This document shows, piece by piece, positions 1-4,786 of a DNA stretch of 8,582 nt. Made by a program: the position numbers and the translations under genes. The notes under the pieces were generated by a model. It was not told the origin of the DNA and did no database searches. It saw nothing but the letters and a program-made list of their open reading frames with translations. The stretch comes from Limiplasma sp045538465. Its GTDB lineage: Bacteria; Bacillota; Clostridia; Christensenellales; Aristaeellaceae. The stretch spans positions 1-8,582 of the forward strand of contig JAZSRK010000142.1 of the NCBI GenBank assembly GCA_045538465.1, given 5' to 3'. Within the stretch, counting starts at the first letter, position 1; each line of letters begins with the position of its first letter.

Positions 1-145
1 GTGGAGTCGGAGGGTCGCAACCCTCCGACTGTGATCCGAAACCAGCGACATGCGCGGTGGTTTCGGAACCTTTGCGTAGCAAAGGATTCCTATCGCCGTT
101 TGCCGCCCGGCGAGCCGTAGGCGAGTAGGCAAACGGTGCAAACCT

Positions 146-180
146 CGTCGAAAAAGTCGCCATAGGCGAGTTTTTCGACG
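146..180. terminator. Bidirectional terminator-like hairpin
   Basis: The outer arms (146-155 and 171-180) carry an A-run on the left and a T-run on the right. Inside them TCGCC (157-161) pairs with GGCGA (165-169). Read on either strand this gives a short GC stem followed by five Ts, the form of an intrinsic terminator. It could end transcription from the minus-strand reductase or block transcription arriving from the left. Confidence 0.5.
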
Positions 181-222
181 ACCAAAGCCCTTGCAGAACG
201 CAGGCTCTGCAAGGGCTTTGGT
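181..222. terminator. 17-bp perfect hairpin downstream of the aldo/keto reductase
   Basis: Arms 181-197 and 206-222 are exact reverse complements with an 8-nt loop. It lies 22 bp beyond the reductase stop codon and is the first hairpin that transcript would meet. No clean T-run follows it on the minus strand, so efficient termination may need the next hairpin (146-180). Its role as a terminator or mRNA-stabilising 3' structure is inferred. Confidence 0.5.
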
Positions 223-243
223 ATGTTTTGGCTTTGGTAACGA

Positions 244-1380
244 TCAGGCGTTGTATTCTGCGTTGATCTTGCTCAGCAGATCGATAATGGGCAGGCTCTG
301 GGGGCACTGGGCTTCGCAGGCACCGCAACCGATGCACTTGGAGGCATCGTGGCCGTCCTTTACCATGTTGCCATAGTTCCAGCTGTGCTTCCAATCCTGA
401 CCCAGCATGGCGTTTTCGTTGTAGGCGTGGAACACATTGGGGATCTCCACATCGTTGGGGCAGGGCACGCAATAGCGGCAGCCGGTGCAGCCGATCGGCA
501 CACGAGCCAGATAGGTCTTCTTGAGTTCCTTGATGAGGGCCTTGTCGGCATCGGTCAGGCCGCCCACGGTCAGCTTGTCAAAGATGGCCAAGTTGTCATC
601 CAGCTGCTCTTGGCTGGACATACCGCTGAGGATCGTAGCCACCTCGGCATAATCAGCCACATAGGCGAAGGCCCATTCCACGGCGCTGCGCTTCTCGGGG
701 TAGGCTTCCATCAGGGCCTTTACATCGGCGGGAGGATTGGCCAGCGCGCCGCCGCGCAGGGGCTCCATAATAACCAGCGGGATGCCCGCCTTGCCGGCAG
801 CCTTGAGGCCTGCTTCGGTAGCCTGCTTGTCGTCATCCAGATAGTTGTACTGGATCTGTGCCATGGCCCAGTCGAAATCGCCCAGAATATCCAAGAAGCA
901 GGCGGCATCATCGTGGAAGGAGAAGGAGGGGTACTTGATGCGGCCATCTGCCATGGCTTCCTTCAGGAACTTCTTGTAGTTGAGGGAACGCATCAGTTCC
1001 ATGCGATCCTTGCTCATGGCGTGGAGCAGGTAGAAGTCGATGGAGGCCACATCCAGCTTTTTCAGCTGCTCGTCGAGCAGACGGTTCATGTCCTTTTCTT
1101 CCTTCACCAGCCAGATGGGCAGCTTGGTGGCCAGCTTTACCTTTTCGCGGTAGCCGCCCTTGAGGGCTTCGCCCACCACCAGTTCGCTTTCGCCATTGTG
1201 GTAGGGGTAGGCGGTGTCTACATAGTTGATGCCCCGGTCGATGCCGCTGCGGATCATGGTGATGGCAGCTTCCCGATCGATGACGGTCTTGCCATCCTTT
1301 TGCATGGTGGGCAGGCGCATGCAGCCCATGCCCAAACGGGAAACGTCAAAGCCGAGTTTTCCAAAAGGAACGTATTGCAT
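244..1380 (-). CDS. Aldo/keto reductase with C-terminal 4Fe-4S ferredoxin domain
   Basis: 378-aa cytoplasmic oxidoreductase of the iron-sulfur aldo/keto reductase group (COG1453 type). Residues 1 to about 280 form the TIM-barrel reductase. The expected catalytic set is visible: Asp55 and Tyr60 (VDTAYPY), Lys86 (ATKLP) and His120 (YLLHA). The C-terminal part carries two cysteine clusters, C298/C301/C304/C307 followed by Pro, and C349/C352/C355/C359 followed by Pro, as in bacterial ferredoxins binding two [4Fe-4S] clusters. This suggests electron exchange with ferredoxin besides, or instead of, NAD(P)H. The substrate cannot be read from the sequence. The ATG start is supported by AAGGAG (complement of 1390-1395) about 9 nt upstream and a well-placed promoter at 1420-1448. 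The gene is transcribed divergently from the exporter. Length and motifs look complete and intact. Confidence 0.93.
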   Translation of the reverse strand: MQYVPFGKLGFDVSRLGMGCMRLPTMQKDGKTVIDREAAITMIRSGIDRGINYVDTAYPYHNGESELVVGEALKGGYREKVKLATKLPIWLVKEEKDMNRLLDEQLKKLDVASIDFYLLHAMSKDRMELMRSLNYKKFLKEAMADGRIKYPSFSFHDDAACFLDILGDFDWAMAQIQYNYLDDDKQATEAGLKAAGKAGIPLVIMEPLRGGALANPPADVKALMEAYPEKRSAVEWAFAYVADYAEVATILSGMSSQEQLDDNLAIFDKLTVGGLTDADKALIKELKKTYLARVPIGCTGCRYCVPCPNDVEIPNVFHAYNENAMLGQDWKHSWNYGNMVKDGHDASKCIGCGACEAQCPQSLPIIDLLSKINAEYNA

Positions 1381-1419
1381 GATTGATCTCTCCTTTGAGG
1401 GAATGAATTGGATACCCTG

Positions 1420-1448
1420 ATGATACAGGAAACAGCGGTGATTGTCCA
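1420..1448 (-). promoter_or_regulatory. Sigma-A-type promoter of the aldo/keto reductase
   Basis: On the minus strand a -35 box TGGACA (1443-1448) is separated by exactly 17 bp from a -10 box TATCAT (1420-1425). Transcription would begin near 1413, giving a leader of about 30 nt that contains the ribosome site. This is assigned from consensus only. Confidence 0.6.
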
Positions 1449-1451
1449 GCG

Positions 1452-1480
1452 GTTATCAAAGAATAACACGCTTTATCAAA
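1452..1480. promoter_or_regulatory. Candidate operator: paired direct repeats between divergent promoters
   Basis: TTATCAAA occurs at 1453-1460 and again at 1473-1480, a 20-bp step that puts both copies on about the same face of the helix. The first copy overlaps a small palindrome, GTTAT (1452-1456) and ATAAC (1463-1467). The pair lies between the -35 box of the reductase promoter (1443-1448) and that of the exporter promoter (1487-1492), where a regulator could touch both. No regulator gene is in the window. Confidence 0.35.
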
Positions 1481-1486
1481 CCGTTC

Positions 1487-1516
1487 TTGACAGGCTTTGC
1501 TGGAAAATGCTATGCT
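1487..1516 (+). promoter_or_regulatory. Sigma-A-type promoter of the exporter, with extended -10
   Basis: A perfect -35 box TTGACA (1487-1492) and a -10 box TATGCT (1511-1516) are 18 bp apart, and TGC just before the -10 forms an extended -10 element. Transcription would begin near 1523, only about 10 nt before the ribosome site of the leader peptide, and would leave an exporter leader of about 150 nt. Confidence 0.7.
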
Positions 1517-1548
1517 GAATCATCCCAAAGCAAAGGAGCTGACAGCGG

Positions 1549-1587
1549 ATGCTGCTGGCGATTGTTCCCGCTCCATGCAAGGCATAA
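1549..1587 (+). CDS. Leader peptide (12 aa) upstream of the MFS exporter
   Basis: A short reading frame encodes MLLAIVPAPCKA and ends with TAA at 1585-1587. It is preceded by a strong ribosome site, AAAGGAG (1532-1538), 10 nt before its ATG, and lies just after the predicted transcription start. Its stop codon sits in a bulge of a hairpin that could act as a terminator (1577-1633), so a ribosome on this frame would change folding of the downstream RNA. Short stalling peptides of this kind precede erm methylase and some macrolide or phenicol efflux genes. The hydrophobic LAIVP stretch loosely recalls the IAVV and IFVI arrest motifs of Erm leaders, but this is only a resemblance. The frame and ribosome site are seen directly; the regulatory role is inferred. 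Confidence 0.6.
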   Translation: MLLAIVPAPCKA

Positions 1588-1640
1588 GGCGGCATTGTAT
1601 GGAGAACCCCGGATGATAGGCCGCCTGCCTTGCTTGTTTT
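1571..1640 (+). promoter_or_regulatory. Putative attenuator: two mutually exclusive leader hairpins
   Basis: Hairpin A pairs 1571-1580 with 1595-1604 (10 bp including one G-U). Hairpin B pairs 1577-1584 with 1626-1633 and 1588-1593 with 1620-1625 (14 bp, with the leader peptide's TAA as a 3-nt bulge). B is followed by TTGTTTT (1634-1640), a modest U-run, so it can be read as an intrinsic terminator. A and B share 1577-1580, and A's 3' arm lies in B's loop, so both cannot form together. The 5' arms of both lie in or next to the leader peptide codons. The direction of control cannot be decided by inspection. Confidence 0.5.
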
Positions 1641-1670
1641 GTATAATGTATAAACAAAAGGAGCAAGCAA
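1630..1670 (+). promoter_or_regulatory. Hairpin enclosing the exporter ribosome-binding site
   Basis: TTGCTTG (1630-1636) is complementary to CAAGCAA (1664-1670), and the exporter's ribosome site AAAAGGAG (1656-1663) lies directly inside the stem, where the neighbouring TTTT (1637-1640) could also pair with its As. The 5' arm shares 1630-1633 with attenuator hairpin B, so the two compete. The arrangement would allow translational control in addition to, or in place of, transcriptional attenuation. Confidence 0.4.
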
Positions 1671-1673
1671 ACC

Positions 1674-3020
1674 ATGAAAAACAACGATAAGCGAACGGCT
1701 TTCAAACAAACCTTTAGCGAACTGCGTCCCTTCCTCACCCTGTGGCTGACCCAATCGTTCTCGGCTCTTGGCAGCGCCATGACCAACTTTGCTTTGGTCA
1801 TTTGGCTGTATAACCGCACCGGTTCTGCCCTGACCACCGCCCTGTTGACGGTGTGTTCCTATGCTCCCTATGTGCTCATGAGCATCTTTGCCGGAGCCAT
1901 CAGCGACCGGTGGAACAAGCGGGCCGTGCTTTTGTGGTGCGATACGCTGGCAGCGCTGTGCACGGTTGGTGTGCTGGTGCTTTTGCGCACCGGGCAGCTG
2001 GATGCGTGGCATCTGTACGCCCTCAACGCCCTTAACGGCCTGATGAACACGGTGCAGTCCCCTGCGGCGGATGTGGCGGTCACCCTGCTCACCCCGGAGA
2101 AGCACTACCAGAAAACCAGCGGCCTGCGGTCATTTTCCAACTCGCTGGTCACCATCATAACGCCGGTTTTCGCTACAGCATTGGTGACGCTCTTGGGCGT
2201 GGAGGCGGTCATCGCCTTTGACCTGCTCACCTTCGGGGCGGCGTTTCTATCGCTGCTGTTCCTCATTCGCATCCCGGAAGTGGAGAAGCCTGCGCAGGCC
2301 AAGGAAGGCATGCTCACCGCTGCCAAGGCCGGTCTGAGCTGGCTATCTCAGAACCTTGGCATCCTGTGGCTGATGTTGTTCTTGGCAGCCATCAACCTGA
2401 TCGCATCTATCTACAATGCGGCGCTGCCTGCGCTGGTGCTGTCACGTCCCTACGGAGGCGAAATGGTGCTGGGCGTGCTGAACACCGCCACGGGCATCGC
2501 CACTTTGCTGGGCAGCCTGCTGGTCACTTTGTTGCCCACCCCCAAGAGCCGGGTGAAGACCATCTGCAACACGCTGCTCATCTCCATGAGCACGGAAAAC
2601 TTCCTGCTTTCGCTGGGGCGCAGCCCGTGGGTGTGGTATATAGGTGCTGTGCTGGGCTGGCTGGTGATCCCTATCATGAGCGCCAATCTGGATGTGGTCA
2701 TGCGCAGCCGCATCCCTGCCCATGTGCAGGGACGGGTGTACTCGGTGCGCAACAGCTTGCAATTCTTCACCATTCCTGTGGGCTACCTGCTGGGTGGTTG
2801 GCTGGTGGATAACGTGTTTGAGCCGCTGATGGCAAGGACGGATTCCCGGTTGCTGATCGGGCTGTTTGGCACGGGAAAAGGCAGCGGCGCTGCGTTTCTG
2901 TTTTTGCTGATCGGCTTTGCCGGTGTGGCGGTGTGCTTGATTTTTAGAAGGTTGAAGCACATCCGGGCGCTGGAAGAGGCTGGCGGGGAAACGGACGAAA
3001 CGCCAGCTGTGCAAGCGTAA
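1674..3020 (+). CDS. MFS exporter, macrolide-efflux (Mef-like) type
   Basis: 448-aa inner-membrane transporter of the major facilitator superfamily, in the branch annotated as macrolide or multidrug efflux (MFS_3 type). A short basic N-terminus precedes about 12 hydrophobic segments spread over residues 20-425. The cytoplasmic loop signature between helices 2 and 3 is clear: GAISDRWNKRAVLL at 74-87. A second family-typical stretch, RIPAHVQGRVYSVRN, is at 346-360. The C-terminus (426-448) is a charged cytoplasmic tail. Proton-coupled drug export is the family's usual role; the substrate is not known from sequence. The ATG is placed by AAAAGGAG (1656-1663) 10 nt upstream. The gene stands alone, with its own promoter, a leader peptide/attenuator region that suggests inducible expression, and a terminator at 3041. 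It appears intact. Other drug-type MFS exporters are possible alternatives. Confidence 0.88.
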   Translation: MKNNDKRTAFKQTFSELRPFLTLWLTQSFSALGSAMTNFALVIWLYNRTGSALTTALLTVCSYAPYVLMSIFAGAISDRWNKRAVLLWCDTLAALCTVGVLVLLRTGQLDAWHLYALNALNGLMNTVQSPAADVAVTLLTPEKHYQKTSGLRSFSNSLVTIITPVFATALVTLLGVEAVIAFDLLTFGAAFLSLLFLIRIPEVEKPAQAKEGMLTAAKAGLSWLSQNLGILWLMLFLAAINLIASIYNAALPALVLSRPYGGEMVLGVLNTATGIATLLGSLLVTLLPTPKSRVKTICNTLLISMSTENFLLSLGRSPWVWYIGAVLGWLVIPIMSANLDVVMRSRIPAHVQGRVYSVRNSLQFFTIPVGYLLGGWLVDNVFEPLMARTDSRLLIGLFGTGKGSGAAFLFLLIGFAGVAVCLIFRRLKHIRALEEAGGETDETPAVQA

Positions 3021-3040
3021 AACGATAGTCAAAAATGTTT

Positions 3041-3078
3041 CCGGAGATGGGGGTAACCTGTCTCCGGTTTTGTTTGTT
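3041..3078 (+). terminator. Intrinsic terminator of the MFS exporter
   Basis: CCGGAGA (3041-3047) pairs with TCTCCGG (3061-3067), followed by TTTTGTTTGTT. It begins 20 bp after the exporter stop codon. Confidence 0.8.
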
Positions 3079-3120
3079 GATGCATCGCATCCATACTGCT
3101 TAGATAAAGTCGCATATCTT

Positions 3121-3211
3121 GCGCCTTTGGCGCTCGCTATGCTTGCTTTTTTGCGCTGCGGCGCAGGTTTGTGGGCTCTGCCCACACCCGGCAGGGGTCT
3201 AAGAGACCCCT
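3121..3211. repeat. Second hairpin array, ending at the IS boundary
   Basis: Four hairpins with different stems follow one another: 3121-3125/3129-3133, 3152-3156/3161-3165, 3170-3176/3180-3186 and 3193-3200/3204-3211. The last is an 8-bp perfect stem whose final base is immediately followed by the inferred left end of the insertion sequence. The style matches the array at 5-222, with GC-rich, distinct stems and tight packing. No gene is seen between the exporter and the transposase. Confidence 0.65.
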
Positions 3212-4656
3212 CAGACTGTCGAGAAACCCAGTTTTCGCACGAGCGAGAACTGGGTTTTTGCAAATAGCAAAGATAACGAACCAAAAACGAGAAACAAGCC
3301 CTGTGAAGACCGGTGTTTTGCTACCCACCTTGCCAGTTTTTTGAGGTTCATGGCAGCGAATTTAAGCCTGACCCAGTTGGTAACCTGAGCAAGGCCGCGG
3401 AAGGGAGTATAACGCATGGCGTGTTTTTCTTTGGCATCTGCGAAGACACGCTCAATCTTCTCTTTGCGTTTTTTGTAAAGCTCCTTGTAAAACGGGGTGT
3501 AACGAGCGTCTTCTGCCAGTTCAATAAAATCGTTCCAAACGTGCTGAGTAACTACCTTCTCACAACTTTGAGAGTGGGTACATTTGTGAATGGTCGGACA
3601 ATTCTTGCAGATATAGCTGCGGCTTTTGTATTCTCTGTATCCTTCCCTGTTGGTCGTTGCATAGTGAAGAACGTTGTACTCGGGGCAGATGATGCAATCA
3701 TAATACTCATCATAAACATACTTGTACCATTCATGACCATCTTCGAGCGTTTGAGGTCGTTTGTAAGCGGTTGAGAGAACTCTTCCATCTTCAAAGACTC
3801 GTTTGCATATATATGGAGTTTTGTAGGCTGCATCTGCAACAACTGCATGTATCTGAGGAAAGTTTACGGCCAGACGGTCGTACAACGGATGAAAAGCAAC
3901 ACTGTCGTGAACATTACCGGCTGTTACTATGGTGTCAAGGACAAACCCATGCTCGTCGCAGGCTGTATGAGCTTCATAGGCAAAACAATGCTTATGGTCT
4001 CCTTTGCGAAACATTCCGCTTTCCGGATCAGTCGTGGAAACAGTGATCTCCTTCTCTTCCGGCGGTTCGTCTCCGTCATCTTTGAATGGCTTTTTGCCAT
4101 GTTCTTCCCTGTCTCGATTGATTTCTTCAAACAGTTCTTCTTTGTATCTGGCTGCCGCAACAGGCACCTTTTGTTTGATTTTGCGGTGGATGTTGGCGTT
4201 GGCTTTAATGTGCGTTCCGTCAATGTACACCGCCTCCGGTGCAAGACAGCCTGCACGGTTTGCTTCATACAGGATCCACTGAAATACCTGTTCGATCGTG
4301 TCTGAAGTAAAGCGGTGACGGAAGTTGTAGCTTACCGTTGAGAAATGAGGCAGCTCGTCGCTGAGAGCATAGCCTAAAAACCATCTGTAGGCAATGTTGA
4401 CCTTGATCTCCTCCATTGTGCGTCTCAACGAAGGAATTCCAAATAGGTGCTGAATCATGACGATCTTGAACAGCACAACAGGATCTACGCTCGGACGACC
4501 ATTGTCTTTGCAGTATAATTCCTCCACAAAGTCGTATATGTGAATAAAATCTACCGCACCATCTACTTGTCTTAACAGATGGTCTTTGGGCACTAGATCT
4601 TCCATGCTCAGAATCTCTACCACTCGACGGCGTAGTTCCTGCTGCTGATTCAACAT
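3211..4656 (-). CDS. IS1182-family DDE transposase
   Basis: 481-aa transposase that would cut and join the ends of the surrounding element. The N-terminal part (about 20-130) matches the DUF772-type DNA-binding region of IS5/IS1182 transposases (GRPSVDPVVLFKIVMIQHLFG). The RNase-H-like catalytic triad is visible: Asp146 (YIDGTH), Asp275 (VADAAYK) and Glu402 (IERVFADAK). Between the second Asp and the Glu is an insertion with paired cysteines, C321/C324 and C350/C353 plus C359 and C365, suggesting a zinc-binding knuckle. The start ATG follows a purine-rich stretch; the best ribosome site, GAGGGA, is rather far upstream, so weak translation is plausible. The last 16 residues are encoded by the terminal hairpin and inverted repeat, and the TGA stop borrows its final A from flanking DNA at 3211. 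The frame is intact, so the element may be active. Confidence 0.9.
   Translation of the reverse strand: MLNQQQELRRRVVEILSMEDLVPKDHLLRQVDGAVDFIHIYDFVEELYCKDNGRPSVDPVVLFKIVMIQHLFGIPSLRRTMEEIKVNIAYRWFLGYALSDELPHFSTVSYNFRHRFTSDTIEQVFQWILYEANRAGCLAPEAVYIDGTHIKANANIHRKIKQKVPVAAARYKEELFEEINRDREEHGKKPFKDDGDEPPEEKEITVSTTDPESGMFRKGDHKHCFAYEAHTACDEHGFVLDTIVTAGNVHDSVAFHPLYDRLAVNFPQIHAVVADAAYKTPYICKRVFEDGRVLSTAYKRPQTLEDGHEWYKYVYDEYYDCIICPEYNVLHYATTNREGYREYKSRSYICKNCPTIHKCTHSQSCEKVVTQHVWNDFIELAEDARYTPFYKELYKKRKEKIERVFADAKEKHAMRYTPFRGLAQVTNWVRLKFAAMNLKKLARWVAKHRSSQGLFLVFGSLSLLFAKTQFSLVRKLGFSTV
3212..3231 (+). repeat. IS left terminal inverted repeat
   Basis: Reads CAGACTGTCGAGAAACCCAG. The first 11 bases match the right end exactly and the remainder aligns with one gap. 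It overlaps the 3' end of the transposase coding sequence. Confidence 0.7.
3224..3259 (+). terminator. Inward-facing terminator hairpin at the IS left end
   Basis: Arms 3224-3238 and 3243-3257 form a 15-bp stem (one G-U) with loop ACGA, and the plus strand continues as five Ts (3255-3259). It would stop plus-strand transcripts entering from the exporter side before they run antisense to the transposase. The same bases encode transposase residues near 466-477. Confidence 0.65.
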
Positions 4657-4704
4657 GCTTCTTCTCTTCTTTCCCTCTTTTCTTCTATTTTACCATTTTT
4701 ATAT

Positions 4705-4734
4705 GAAAAAGCCCAGCTTTCGCTGGACTTTTTC
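4705..4734 (-). terminator. Inward-facing terminator hairpin at the IS right end
   Basis: On the minus strand GTCCAGC (complement of 4722-4728) pairs with GCTGGGC (complement of 4711-4717) across a GAAA tetraloop (one G-U), followed by five Ts (complement of 4706-4710). The pairing is better on the minus strand than the plus. It lies between the right IS end and the transposase start, so it would stop readthrough from the mutase operon reaching the transposase. Confidence 0.7.
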
Positions 4735-4743
4735 GACAGTCTG
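4723..4743 (-). repeat. IS right terminal inverted repeat
   Basis: On the minus strand it begins CAGACTGTCGAAAAAGTCCA, sharing its first 11 bases with the left end. It runs directly into the hairpin at 4705-4734. Confidence 0.7.
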
Positions 4744-4744
4744 G

Positions 4745-4772
4745 AACCCCCCGCAGAAATCTGCGGGGGGTT
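4745..4772 (-). terminator. GC-rich hairpin after the phosphohexomutase gene
   Basis: AACCCCCCGCAG pairs with CTGCGGGGGGTT around a short A/T loop, 14 bp beyond the mutase stop codon. On the minus strand only two Ts follow the stem before the sequence becomes the IS end at 4743/4744, so the original T-run may have been displaced by the insertion. On the plus strand the stem is followed by TTTCATTTAT. Confidence 0.7.
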
Positions 4773-4786
4773 TCATTTATGGTAGC

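Larger units (their letters stand above)
5..222. repeat. Gene-free tandem array of six hairpins
   Basis: No gene is seen in positions 1-243. The stretch is almost entirely palindromes, each with its own stem sequence: 5-15/20-30 (11 bp, loop CGCA), 35-44/58-67 (10 bp), 69-75/79-85 (7 bp), 96-104/128-136 (9 bp), 146-155/171-180 (10 bp plus an inner 5-bp stem) and 181-197/206-222 (17 bp). Because the stems differ from one another, this is not a simple sequence repeat. It is a run of structured units behind the 3' end of the aldo/keto reductase. It may act as a strong transcription barrier or be the remains of small mobile elements. The left edge of the window cuts the region, so its full extent is unknown. 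Confidence 0.75.
3212..4743 (-). mobile_element. Complete IS1182-like insertion sequence, about 1.53 kb
   Basis: The transposase gene is bracketed by inverted copies of an end sequence. CAGACTGTCGA reads inward from 3212 on the plus strand and from 4743 on the minus strand. The match continues imperfectly for about ten more bases. Just inside each end is a terminator-like hairpin with its T-run pointing inward. No target duplication is visible: the left flank ends ...ACCCCT and the right flank starts GGAACC. The element sits between convergent genes, with a perfect palindrome on each side (3193-3211 and 4745-4772), as expected of an IS that favours hairpins or terminators as targets. Ends are accurate to perhaps a few bases. 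Confidence 0.8.

Noticed and set aside
349..1386. 345-aa open frame on the plus strand opposite the aldo/keto reductase
   Set aside because: It mirrors a gene with complete catalytic and cysteine motifs and a good promoter and ribosome site. The antisense protein has no recognisable motif and no ribosome site.
1642..1647. TATAAT as a second exporter promoter
   Set aside because: No -35 box lies 16-18 bp upstream and no TG extended -10 is in the right place. It is also within the predicted leader structures and close to the ribosome site.
3206..4749. Target-site duplication around the IS
   Set aside because: Flanks ACCCCT and GGAACC do not match as a direct repeat. The C-rich similarity a few bases further out comes from two unrelated palindromes.
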